Source of the DNA: Clostridiales bacterium | Lineage (GTDB): Bacteria; Bacillota; Clostridia; Oscillospirales; Butyricicoccaceae | NCBI GenBank assembly: GCA_004555915.1 | Contig: SFJM01000003.1 | Coordinates: forward strand, 62,001-126,000 | DNA length: 64,000 bases | Direction of reading: 5' to 3' | In this document: in pieces, positions 16,768 to 24,440 of the stretch | How the letters are laid out: each line of letters opens with the position of its first letter | Position numbering within the stretch: the first letter of the stretch is position 1 | Notes under the pieces: model-generated | Told to the model about the DNA's origin: nothing | The model's input: only the letters and a program-made list of their open reading frames with translations | The model's database searches: none | Made by a program: the position numbers and the translations under genes

Positions 16768-18876
16768 TTATTCCACTCCTCTGCGGTACAGCCCCCGTGT
16801 GGTTGCCATACCAAAATCAGGCTGCTCTCCCGCCAGCACCGCCTGTGCAATGCGCAGGGCCTGCTTTGGGGTCTCATCGGTAAACAGCAGCCGTGCATGG
16901 GTAATGCCGGTGCCGGTATATTCCTGCGGCTCCAGATACAGGGGCTGGGAATTATACAGGCTGTTGCGGCAATGCTCCTCCCGGAACACCGGGAATTTCG
17001 CACCCTTCCGGTCGGTCAGGTAATACGCGCCCTTTGCACAGACGCCGGTGCCATCCCGGCGGCAGCCGCCCTGTTTTCCTGCCATCATGCAGTTTTCGGT
17101 CAGCATCAGCGGCAGCCGTCCGCATACAATCAGCTCGGTTTCCATGGGCTTGCGCAGGTCGCGAATCTGGGGCAGCCGCAGCTCAAAGGACAGGGTCTGC
17201 CGCACCACGCCCATATCATGCAGGGTTTCCAGTGTTTCGGAATTAAATGCATTCAGTCCGAAATCGCCCATGGCCTGCATGCCAAGCTGCCGTACCAGGG
17301 CGGGCTGTCCGATGTTGCCGCACAGGGCGGCCTGACAGCCCATGTCATGGCACTGCTCCAGCTGCTTCACGACAGCCTGCTGCTCCCGGTCCCACACAAT
17401 GCGCGGCAGCACCGGCACCAGTGTGCAGCCTGCTTCCAGCAGCTGTCTCGTCCGGTGTTCCTGCCGTACCAGCTCGCCCACCGGCACATAATATGCCTGT
17501 ACCGGCAGCTGTGCCATGGCATCGGTGAGCTGTTCCAGCCTGCGTACCTGTATGGTATAACCGGCAAAACCGGCCTGTTTGGGGGCATCCATATGCGGTA
17601 CGGTTCCTTCCCGCACCGGCGGCACCGTGCTACGCTGCTGTTCCAGCTGCGCCAGCGCCTGCCTGCGCAGGTCGTTGAGCACCTTTGCCGCAATGCGCAG
17701 GCCGCTGTCCAGCTCCACCGCAACCTCTCCCGCCGTAAACACCGTTCCGCCGGTCTTGCCCAGGGCGGTTCGGATGTCCTCCAGGGTGGTTTCCCGTTTC
17801 TGTGCCAGCTCCGCCGGCGCGGCGGTGACCACAACTGTATGGGTACCGTCACTGGCGGTTAACTCCATGGGTTCGTCCCTGTGGGCGGTAAAGGACATGC
17901 GGACCGGCACCTGTCCCCGTTCCTGCCCTTCGGCAAAGGTACGGGATGCCTTGTCATATAACGGCTTCAGACCGCTTTCCGGCACTGCCGGACGGGTTCC
18001 AAACATAGACGGCCCGATATGATCCTCCAGATACCCCTGGGTAAAGCCGTCGCGGGAGAACACCTTTGCCAGCGTGTCCATTTCCTCCCGGGTGGGCATC
18101 CTGCCCTCCCGCAGAACCGACGCATAGATGTTTGTCACAATCGCCACGTATTCCGGCCGCTTCATGCGTCCTTCAATTTTCAGGGAGGATACGCCGGCAT
18201 CACATAATGCCTGCAGCCGGGGCAGCAGGCATAAATCCTTCAAACTCATGGGATAGCTGTTTTTTCCGCCATAGGGCAGGCGGCAGGGCTGGGCACACAG
18301 GCCCCGGTTGCCGCTTCTTCGTCCGATGACGGCAGACAAACCGCACTGTCCCGAATAGCACATGCACAGGGCGCCGTGGACAAACACCTCGGTTTCCACC
18401 CCGGCATGGGCGGTAATATACCGAATTTCCTCCAGCGGCAGCTCCCGGGACAGTACCACACGGGAAAAGCCCAGCTGCTTTGCTGCCAGCGCGCCCTGCA
18501 GGGAATGCACGGTCATCTGGGTGGACGCATGCAGCACCGCATCCGGAAATGCCCCATGGATGCAGCGCGCCGCTCCCAGGTCCTGTACAATCAGGGCATC
18601 CGCACCGGCCTCCAGCAACAGCCGCACATCCGCCAGCAGCGCCGGGATTTCCCGGTCCGACATCAGCGTATTGACGGTAACATTGGTTTTCACGCCCCGC
18701 AGGCGGCAGTACAGCAATGCCTCCCGCATTTCCTCCGGGGAGAAATTCTTCGCGCCCCGGCGGGCGTTAAAGGTTCCAAAGCCCAGATAGACCGCATCCG
18801 CGCCGTTCTGTACGGCAGCACGCACTGCCTCCATGGAACCGGCAGGCGCCAGCAGCTCCGGCAGATGTTTTCCCAT
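16768..18876 (-). CDS. U32-family protein, RlhA/YrrO-type
   Basis: A 702-residue peptidase-U32-family protein with the long C-terminal region typical of the RlhA-type branch. The domain begins PELLAPAGSMEAVRAAV; the cysteine cluster CMCYSGQCGLSAVIG...GLCAQPC (about 165-200) and two later cysteine pairs near 610-640 fit the iron-sulfur or metal site seen in this family. RlhA hydroxylates C2501 of 23S rRNA in E. coli and the related TrhP modifies tRNA; the precise role here is inference. The ATG at 18876 shares TGATG with the zapA stop; a GTG one codon upstream is an alternative start. Confidence 0.85.
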   Translation of the reverse strand: MGKHLPELLAPAGSMEAVRAAVQNGADAVYLGFGTFNARRGAKNFSPEEMREALLYCRLRGVKTNVTVNTLMSDREIPALLADVRLLLEAGADALIVQDLGAARCIHGAFPDAVLHASTQMTVHSLQGALAAKQLGFSRVVLSRELPLEEIRYITAHAGVETEVFVHGALCMCYSGQCGLSAVIGRRSGNRGLCAQPCRLPYGGKNSYPMSLKDLCLLPRLQALCDAGVSSLKIEGRMKRPEYVAIVTNIYASVLREGRMPTREEMDTLAKVFSRDGFTQGYLEDHIGPSMFGTRPAVPESGLKPLYDKASRTFAEGQERGQVPVRMSFTAHRDEPMELTASDGTHTVVVTAAPAELAQKRETTLEDIRTALGKTGGTVFTAGEVAVELDSGLRIAAKVLNDLRRQALAQLEQQRSTVPPVREGTVPHMDAPKQAGFAGYTIQVRRLEQLTDAMAQLPVQAYYVPVGELVRQEHRTRQLLEAGCTLVPVLPRIVWDREQQAVVKQLEQCHDMGCQAALCGNIGQPALVRQLGMQAMGDFGLNAFNSETLETLHDMGVVRQTLSFELRLPQIRDLRKPMETELIVCGRLPLMLTENCMMAGKQGGCRRDGTGVCAKGAYYLTDRKGAKFPVFREEHCRNSLYNSQPLYLEPQEYTGTGITHARLLFTDETPKQALRIAQAVLAGEQPDFGMATTRGLYRRGVE

Positions 18877-19586
18877 CACTTGAGCAGGCGGGACAGGCGG
18901 GAACGGACTTCATTGAGCTGGCGTTCGGTGGAAGCCAGTTCCTTTTCCAGTTCCTCAATGCGGCGCTGCTTTTTGTCGCCGTCCACAACCTTTTCCCGCA
19001 GCTCCCGCAGTTCCCTGCCGGTACGTTCTGCCTGCTCCAGGTCATTGTTATGGCGTGCGTCCGCCTCTGCCAGCTGCTGCTCCAGCTCACTGACACGGCG
19101 GGTACGGGCATCCGCTTCCACCGAAGCGCTCTGCATGCGCTTCTGGGTATCGCTGAGCTTTTCCTCCAGCTCATTGATGCGTACCTTGTCCGCTTCATTG
19201 GCCTGAACCAACGCTTCCAGCTCGGAAATGCGGTCCTTGAACCGGTTGACCTCGGTCATTTCCTTATTTTTCTCGTTGACGGCACGTTCCAGGCTGTTGA
19301 TTTCCTCCTGTGCATCTGCCAGCTCTCTGGACAGGTTTTTATTCTCTGCCAGATAGCCGGAAATCTGGGTACGCAGGTTTTCCGCGCCCTGTACCGCCTG
19401 TACATAATTGTCCGCCATATCGCAGGCTGTCAGCAATACAGCCTGCAGCATATTGGCACCGCTCTCTCTTACCTTGCAGACCCGGTTGTCCACCAGTGCT
19501 GCAATCTTGGTCATATATTCCTCATCCTGCTCACCGGTCATGGTAAACCGGTTTCCGGCAATGACGACTTCGACTCTGTTTTTCAT
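18876..19586 (-). CDS. zapA: ZapA-like cell division protein with long coiled-coil extension
   Basis: The first 65 or so residues (NRVEVVIAGNRFTMTG...EYMTKIAALVDNRV) match ZapA, the FtsZ-ring-associated bundling protein, which is usually about 90-110 residues. The remaining 170 residues form an almost unbroken charged heptad coiled coil (from about 70 to 232, rich in E, L, R, K), giving 236 residues in total. No membrane segment is seen. It is first in the leftward block and overlaps the U32 gene by one codon fragment, so co-expression is likely. The extension could mediate long-range bundling or bind another division factor. Confidence 0.8.
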   Translation of the reverse strand: MKNRVEVVIAGNRFTMTGEQDEEYMTKIAALVDNRVCKVRESGANMLQAVLLTACDMADNYVQAVQGAENLRTQISGYLAENKNLSRELADAQEEINSLERAVNEKNKEMTEVNRFKDRISELEALVQANEADKVRINELEEKLSDTQKRMQSASVEADARTRRVSELEQQLAEADARHNNDLEQAERTGRELRELREKVVDGDKKQRRIEELEKELASTERQLNEVRSRLSRLLK

Positions 19587-19662
19587 GGAATCCCTTCCTC
19601 CAGTTGTCCGCTCTCACGGCCGGATCCGTGCCATACCGTGGGCGAATTTCTTCATACGGTAT

Positions 19663-19692
19663 ATTATAGCACAGCTCCTGTGGGTTTGTTAA
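19663..19692 (-). promoter_or_regulatory. Promoter of the zapA block
   Basis: On the minus strand TTAACA, 18-base spacer, TATAAT; about 70 bases of leader precede zapA. Confidence 0.6.
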
Positions 19693-19743
19693 CAGTTTGT
19701 TGCAGCTATGACGCTAAAAATGCAACTTTTTTTGAAACAGAAA

Positions 19744-19772
19744 TTGTATCCCGCTGTATTTCGTGCTAAAAT
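19744..19772 (+). promoter_or_regulatory. Promoter of proBA
   Basis: TTGTAT, 17-base spacer and TAAAAT, about 70 bases before the proB start; divergent from the zapA promoter. Confidence 0.6.
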
Positions 19773-19845
19773 GATAGGCGTATCATATGAAATTGAAATC
19801 CGCTCTGTTTTCTGTGGCAGAACGGTGAAAAAGGAGAACCGCCTT

Positions 19846-20649
19846 ATGATGAATCTGAGTCAGGTGCGCCGCATTGTGGTCAAGGTCGGCACCTCGACAC
19901 TCACCTATCCTACCGGCAAGCTGAATATCCGCGGCATTGAACGTCTGGTGCGCTGCATTGCGGACCTGCACAACCGTGGTTATGAAATGGTTCTGGTATC
20001 CTCCGGTGCCATCGGCGTGGGTGCGTCCAAGCTGCGCCTGAGCGAACGGCCTAAGACCCTGCGCATGAAGCAGGCTGCCGCCGCTGTGGGCCAGTGCGAG
20101 CTGATGCATGTTTACGACAAGATTTTTGCAGAATATGGCATCAATACCGCCCAGATCCTGCTGACCACCGAGGATACGGAGGATAAAAACCGCCGTCATA
20201 ATGTACATAATACCTTTGATGCGCTGCTGGAAACCAATGCCCTGCCCATTGTCAATGAAAACGACACGGTGGCAGTAGAGGAAATTGAATTCGGTGACAA
20301 CGACAGCCTTGCTGCCGTGGTATCCCGTGTTGCAGTGGCGGATCTTCTGGTTATCTTTACCGATATGGACGGCCTGTATGATGATGACCCCCGGGAAAAG
20401 CCGGAAGCCCGCCTGATTCCGGTCGTGCATGAAATTACCGATGAGCTGCGTGCCATTGCAGGCGGCGCAGGCACGGAAAACGGTACCGGCGGCATGGCAA
20501 CCAAGCTGAAGGCTGCGGAGCTGTGCATGGAGAAAAATATCCCCATGTTCGTCGTCAACGGTGCCAAGCCGGAAATTTTATATGAACTGGCAGACGGACG
20601 GCTTGCCGGCACGCTGTTCCTGCCGCCCAACTACGACATCAAGAGCTGA
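19846..20649 (+). CDS. proB: Glutamate 5-kinase, short form without PUA domain
   Basis: Phosphorylates glutamate to gamma-glutamyl phosphate, the committed step of proline synthesis. The 267 residues comprise only the amino-acid kinase fold (VVKVGTSTLT, LVSSGAIGVG, NENDTVAVEEIEFGDND, FTDMDGLYDDDP, GGMATKLKAA); the C-terminal PUA domain of the approximately 370-residue E. coli enzyme is absent, as in several Firmicutes. The start ATG 19846 is set by AAGGAG nine bases upstream; an in-frame extension upstream has no ribosome site. It is followed by proA 14 bases later. Confidence 0.95.
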   Translation: MMNLSQVRRIVVKVGTSTLTYPTGKLNIRGIERLVRCIADLHNRGYEMVLVSSGAIGVGASKLRLSERPKTLRMKQAAAAVGQCELMHVYDKIFAEYGINTAQILLTTEDTEDKNRRHNVHNTFDALLETNALPIVNENDTVAVEEIEFGDNDSLAAVVSRVAVADLLVIFTDMDGLYDDDPREKPEARLIPVVHEITDELRAIAGGAGTENGTGGMATKLKAAELCMEKNIPMFVVNGAKPEILYELADGRLAGTLFLPPNYDIKS

Positions 20650-20663
20650 AAGGAGCGATCCTG

Positions 20664-21911
20664 ATGACGACTGTACTGGATACCTGCCGCCGTGCCGCTG
20701 CGGTCAAGCATGAAATCGGCACGCTGGGCACCAACAAGAAAAATGCCGCCCTTCTGGCCATTGCGGATGCGCTGGAGGCAAACCGTGAGCAGATCAAGGC
20801 CGCAAACCGGCTGGATATCGAAGCCGGACGCAGCAACGGGCTGAATGAAGGCCTGATTGACCGTCTGACACTGGATGACAGCCGCATTGACGGTGTGGCA
20901 GAGGGCTGCCGCCAGGTGGCTGCGCTGCCGGACCCGGTGGGCGAGGTCACCGAAATGAAGGTGACGCCGAATGGCCTGAAAATCGGCAAAAAGCGCGTGC
21001 CCATGGGTGTCATCGGCATCATTTATGAAGCCCGTCCCAATGTCACCGTGGATGCTGCCGCCCTGTGCTTCAAGGCAGGCTCCGCCTGCGTGCTTCGCGG
21101 CGGCAAGGAAGCCTTCCATTCCAACCAGTGCCTGATGGGTATTATGCGTGACGCGGTTGCTTCCTGCGGCCTGTCGCCGGATATCCTGAATCTGGTGGAG
21201 GATATCACCCATGAGGGCGCCAATGTGATGATGCAGGCAAACGGTCTGATTGATGTGCTTATCCCCCGTGGCAGCAGCCGTCTGATTCAGGCAGTGGTCA
21301 AAACCGCCACCGTACCGGTTATTGAAACCGGCGTCGGCAACTGCCATGTCTATGTGGATGCCAGTGCAGATGTGGACATGGCGCTGGATATTCTGGAAAA
21401 TGCCAAATGCCAGCGCATTTCGGTATGCAACGCGGCGGAAAGCCTGCTGGTACACCGGGATATTGCGGCGCAGTTCCTGCCCAAGGCAAAGACACGGCTG
21501 GATGCCCACAACGTCATCTGGCATGGCTGCCCGGAAACCTGTGCCATTCTGGGTGACAGCATTGTGCCGGCGACCGATGAAGACTATGGTACGGAATATC
21601 TGAACTATGAAATCTCCTGCAAGGTGGTGGATTCCGCCGATGCCGCCATTGCCCACATCAACCACTACAATACCGGACACTCCGAATGTATTGTGACCCG
21701 TGATTATTTCGACGCGCAGCGGTTCCTGGATTACGTGGATGCGGCGGCGGTATATGTGAATGCTTCCACCCGGTTCACGGACGGCGGAGAATTCGGCTTC
21801 GGTGCGGAAATCGGCATTTCCACCCAGAAGCTGCATGCCCGCGGCCCCATGGGGTTGAAGGAGCTGACTTCCAACAAATATATTATTTACGGCGAAGGCC
21901 AGATCCGCTGA
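20664..21911 (+). CDS. proA: Gamma-glutamyl phosphate reductase
   Basis: NADPH-dependent reduction of gamma-glutamyl phosphate to glutamate semialdehyde, which cyclises on the way to proline. It has 415 residues, an aldehyde-dehydrogenase fold of the usual length. The catalytic cysteine lies in RISVCNAAESLLVH; GVIGIIYEARPNVTVD and RGGKEAFHSN mark the cofactor region, and the C-terminal FTDGGEFGFGAEIGIST signature is intact. An AAAGGAG site precedes the ATG. ProC is not in the window. Confidence 0.96.
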   Translation: MTTVLDTCRRAAAVKHEIGTLGTNKKNAALLAIADALEANREQIKAANRLDIEAGRSNGLNEGLIDRLTLDDSRIDGVAEGCRQVAALPDPVGEVTEMKVTPNGLKIGKKRVPMGVIGIIYEARPNVTVDAAALCFKAGSACVLRGGKEAFHSNQCLMGIMRDAVASCGLSPDILNLVEDITHEGANVMMQANGLIDVLIPRGSSRLIQAVVKTATVPVIETGVGNCHVYVDASADVDMALDILENAKCQRISVCNAAESLLVHRDIAAQFLPKAKTRLDAHNVIWHGCPETCAILGDSIVPATDEDYGTEYLNYEISCKVVDSADAAIAHINHYNTGHSECIVTRDYFDAQRFLDYVDAAAVYVNASTRFTDGGEFGFGAEIGISTQKLHARGPMGLKELTSNKYIIYGEGQIR

Positions 21912-21929
21912 CCGGAAAGGAGCCTTTGC

Positions 21930-22532
21930 ATGGAACGTGAATTCAAATGGATGATTCCCGACCCGTCGGAGTTTGACCGCATTGCGGACAGCAGCATGGT
22001 ATCCTCCCTGGTACGGGAAACCGGCAGGCTGGAAATGGAAGCCATGTATTATGATACCTCGGACGGCCTGATTGCCCGCTGCCATGGCGGTTTGCGGCTG
22101 CGCCGGGAAAATGAAACCCGTGTCGTATGCTTAAAGCTGGCAGCGGAAAGCGGCTTTGGCGGTGCCCTGAAGGCACGGGAGGAATATGAATGCACGGCAC
22201 CGGATATCCGTACCGGCATCCGGAACCTGCCCTCCGCCGGTGCGCCGCAGGAGATCTGTGACCGGCTGCTGCAGGCCAACCTGATCGAGCTGGGACGCAC
22301 GGCATTCACCCGGTTCTGGTTCCTGCTGGGCTATCAGGACTGCACCTGTGAGCTGGCATTTGACTATGGCAAGCTGGTACGCGGCGGACGGGTCGGCCCC
22401 ATCTGTGAGATGGAGCTGGAGCTGAAAAGCGGCAGCGAAGCGGACTTTGACGCGCTGGCGGTGCAGCTGCAGCAGGAATTTGACCTGAAACCCCAGCCGT
22501 TGTCCAAGCTGGTACGAATGATGAGCCTGTAA
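21930..22532 (+). CDS. CYTH-domain (triphosphate tunnel) protein
   Basis: A 200-residue CYTH-fold protein. The family signature ExExK appears at the very start (EREFK, residues 2-6), and alternating charged strands (GLRLRRENETRVVCLK, CELAFDYGKL, CEMELELKSG) line the expected tunnel. Relatives hydrolyse inorganic triphosphate or thiamine triphosphate with a divalent metal; which applies here cannot be told. It starts 18 bases after proA with an AAGGAG site, so it is likely the third gene of that operon, although no link to proline synthesis is known. Confidence 0.82.
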   Translation: MEREFKWMIPDPSEFDRIADSSMVSSLVRETGRLEMEAMYYDTSDGLIARCHGGLRLRRENETRVVCLKLAAESGFGGALKAREEYECTAPDIRTGIRNLPSAGAPQEICDRLLQANLIELGRTAFTRFWFLLGYQDCTCELAFDYGKLVRGGRVGPICEMELELKSGSEADFDALAVQLQQEFDLKPQPLSKLVRMMSL

Positions 22533-22574
22533 TTGGTTGGCATGTAACTGTTTCATAACACAAAGCAAACCGGC

Positions 22575-22609
22575 GCAAAAGGGGACCCTTCTGGCGGGTC
22601 CCCCTTTGC
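22575..22609. other. Hairpin after the CYTH gene
   Basis: GCAAAAGGGGACCC and GGGTCCCCCTTTGC pair almost fully around a 7-base loop. The one mismatch on the plus strand (A-C) is a G-U pair on the minus strand. It has no real T run on the plus strand. Confidence 0.5.
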
Positions 22610-22633
22610 AAACCCCCAGCCCACTGTCTGGTG

Positions 22634-22676
22634 AGGCCGTCCAAAATACCATGACGCCAAATATTTTGGACGGCCT
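22634..22676. other. Perfect 15-bp inverted repeat with 13-base loop
   Basis: AGGCCGTCCAAAATA and TATTTTGGACGGCCT are exact complements. There is no adjoining T run, so it is not an ordinary terminator; its role is unknown. Confidence 0.6.
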
Positions 22677-22711
22677 TGTGACTGCCTGCACAGAGAGCTG
22701 CTGCTGTCAAG

Positions 22712-22751
22712 CAAAAACCCGCAGAGGTACCATCTCCGCGGGTTCTTTTTT
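22712..22751. terminator. Bidirectional terminator between the CYTH and CarD genes
   Basis: AACCCGC-GAG...CTC-GCGGGTT hairpin with T runs on both sides (TTCTTTTTT on plus, TTTTTGC on minus), serving the convergent units. Confidence 0.75.
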
Positions 22752-23265
22752 ATGCCTGTTTTTTCTTTTTTTCTTCCACTCTTCTGTGGATATAGGGCTG
22801 GATTTCGTCATACTCCATGCCCAGCACCACCGCGAGCTCGCCATACAGCATTTTTTCCGCCCGCTTCATATACTGCTGATCCGTCTGTCCCATATGCCGT
22901 CCCGCCTTGACGGAGCGCCGGTTCTTCTGGTATACGCTCTTAATCAGGCGCACCAGGTCCTCATTCCGATGGGTATTCAGGCATGCCCGGTACTGCTCAC
23001 CCAGCATCCGGATGTCATGATTGTCACAGACATTGTCCGGTATATCCGGTATGCGGTCAATCAGCTGCTCCGCTGCCTGCCTTGACATGACCGGACGCAT
23101 AAAAGCCCTGGTATCCACCGGGGTATAAATCACTGCCGTATCATAAACCGGGGACAGCTTATAATACAGGGTTTCCTGATCCGAAGCAGCATCGGGATAA
23201 CCAATCTCTTCCACCCGGCAGACGCCGGTGTTTCCATACATAACAAAATCGCCTGTCTGATACAT
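22750..23265 (-). CDS. CarD-family transcriptional regulator
   Basis: A 171-residue CarD/CdnL-like protein. The N-terminal RNA-polymerase-interacting domain (about 1-60, starting MYQTGDFVMYGNTGVCRVEEI with the typical VMYGNTGVC turn) is followed by a helical DNA-binding domain to the basic end (RRVEEKKKKQA). Family members bind the polymerase beta subunit and stabilise open promoter complexes, commonly at rRNA and stress promoters. It is monocistronic, with a promoter at 23338-23366. Confidence 0.88.
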   Translation of the reverse strand: MYQTGDFVMYGNTGVCRVEEIGYPDAASDQETLYYKLSPVYDTAVIYTPVDTRAFMRPVMSRQAAEQLIDRIPDIPDNVCDNHDIRMLGEQYRACLNTHRNEDLVRLIKSVYQKNRRSVKAGRHMGQTDQQYMKRAEKMLYGELAVVLGMEYDEIQPYIHRRVEEKKKKQA

Positions 23266-23337
23266 TGCTGCATTCCTCCCTGCCTGTCAAATTCCTGCGG
23301 TATAACAGGTAGATATCCTGTCACTATTTCTCTTATT

Positions 23338-23366
23338 ATTATACCACGTTAAAGCCGGACAAGTAA
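23338..23366 (-). promoter_or_regulatory. Promoter of the CarD-family gene
   Basis: On the minus strand TTACTT, 17-base spacer, TATAAT, about 70 bases upstream of the start codon. Confidence 0.55.
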
Positions 23367-23441
23367 CATGCAATTTTTGAAAAAAGTGCCGAAAAACCCT
23401 TCATATTTCCATTTTCCCATGCGCTAAACGCAATAAAACGC

Positions 23442-23469
23442 AAAAATCCCACGGAACCTCCGTGGGATT
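23442..23469 (-). terminator. Terminator of the barnase-barstar pair
   Basis: On the minus strand AATCCCACGGA-GGT-TCCGTGGGATT followed by TTTTG; 11-bp stem. Confidence 0.85.
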
Positions 23470-23486
23470 CGGGACGGCATGTCCGC

Positions 23487-23741
23487 TTATTGCACCGGCG
23501 TATGCACGGTCAATGCGTCATTTTCCCGTGCTGCCGCCTGAAAGACCCGCAGCACCTGCGCAAAACTGTCATCTGCCTGCTCCATATGGCTCCATGTGAT
23601 TTCGGTTTCCGGCAGCTCTGTCAGGCAGTCATACAGTGCATCCAGATTCCTGCCATAATATGCCGGCAGCGGCAGCATCTCCTGCAGGTAATCATGCAGC
23701 TGTTCCTGTCCCATGCGGCTGGCATCCAGAACAAGTTTCAT
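23487..23741 (-). CDS. Barstar-family ribonuclease inhibitor
   Basis: An 84-residue barstar-like protein, the usual size for the inhibitor that plugs the active site of barnase-type RNases in the cytoplasm. The family pattern LPAYYGRNLDALYDCLTEL, whose acidic and aromatic residues bind the RNase, is clear at about residues 25-43. The start ATG 23741 has GGGAGG nine bases upstream. It follows the barnase-like gene by 13 bases on the same strand, the expected toxin-inhibitor order. It should protect the cell from any RNase that fails to be exported. Confidence 0.9.
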   Translation of the reverse strand: MKLVLDASRMGQEQLHDYLQEMLPLPAYYGRNLDALYDCLTELPETEITWSHMEQADDSFAQVLRVFQAAARENDALTVHTPVQ

Positions 23742-23754
23742 ATCCAGTCCTCCC

Positions 23755-24285
23755 TTATTCCTCGCCATACAGCAGCTCGAAGGTTTCATAATGGTCGCCG
23801 GTATAATAAATCAGGCCGTCGTTGGAAAACACAATGCGCTCCGCGCCGCGATACCCGCCGGTGCTGTTGATGTCACATTCATGGTATTCCCGTCCGTCCG
23901 CCTCCGGCAGCCGGCCTTCATAATTGCCAAAATAATCGCCGCCGATGCTTTTGCCCGGTGCAACCTCAGACAAATTGCCCTGCGAGCTGTCCCAGCCCAG
24001 GGCTTTTGCATCCTTTTTGGTGATGAAATTCTCCGGCAGATGGCCGTATGCGTTCAGATAAGCCGCCACGTCCTCCTTTGAGGTATAGGTTCCGTCCTCG
24101 TCGGGTACATCGGCTTCCGGTGACGCTTCCGCCGTCTCATTGGTTGTGACAACCTCTGCTGAGCCGGCTGTTGCCGAGCTTCCCGCGTCAATATCCTCCA
24201 TCTGCTCCATGCTGACGGTACAGCCGCACAGCAGCAATACCATGGACAGCAGCAGGGCGATCAGCCTGCTCCCACGCTGTTTCAT
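23755..24285 (-). CDS. Barnase-like guanyl-specific ribonuclease with lipoprotein signal
   Basis: A 176-residue protein whose C-terminal 110 residues match barnase: LPENFITKKDAKALGW, GNLSEVAPGKSIGGD and a catalytic set at Glu136, Arg146, Arg150 and His165, with the same spacing as barnase E73, R83, R87, H102. The N-terminus is a lipoprotein signal (LLLCGC, lipid-modified Cys22), then an acidic, Thr/Ser-rich linker of about 50 residues. So the nuclease should be tethered outside the membrane, unlike freely secreted barnase. The ATG at 24285 has AGGAG nine bases upstream. Barstar follows. Possible roles are RNA scavenging or contact-dependent competition; this is inference. Confidence 0.88.
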   Translation of the reverse strand: MKQRGSRLIALLLSMVLLLCGCTVSMEQMEDIDAGSSATAGSAEVVTTNETAEASPEADVPDEDGTYTSKEDVAAYLNAYGHLPENFITKKDAKALGWDSSQGNLSEVAPGKSIGGDYFGNYEGRLPEADGREYHECDINSTGGYRGAERIVFSNDGLIYYTGDHYETFELLYGEE

Positions 24286-24364
24286 ATCCATTCGCTCCTT
24301 TTTGATCTCAATTTTCATCCAGTATACCATGTTTCTCCTGGAATTGCCACCACAGTCCGGACAG

Positions 24365-24396
24365 CAAAAGAAGAGGCCCCTCATAAGAGGAGCCTC
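24365..24396 (-). terminator. Terminator of the symporter gene
   Basis: On the minus strand GAGGCTCCTC-TTAT-GAGGGGCCTC followed by TTCTTTTG, with a U-G pair available only in the leftward RNA. Confidence 0.75.
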
Positions 24397-24440
24397 TCCA
24401 GTTCCGGAATTTCGGATAAAAAGCTTTGTATGGATTCGAC

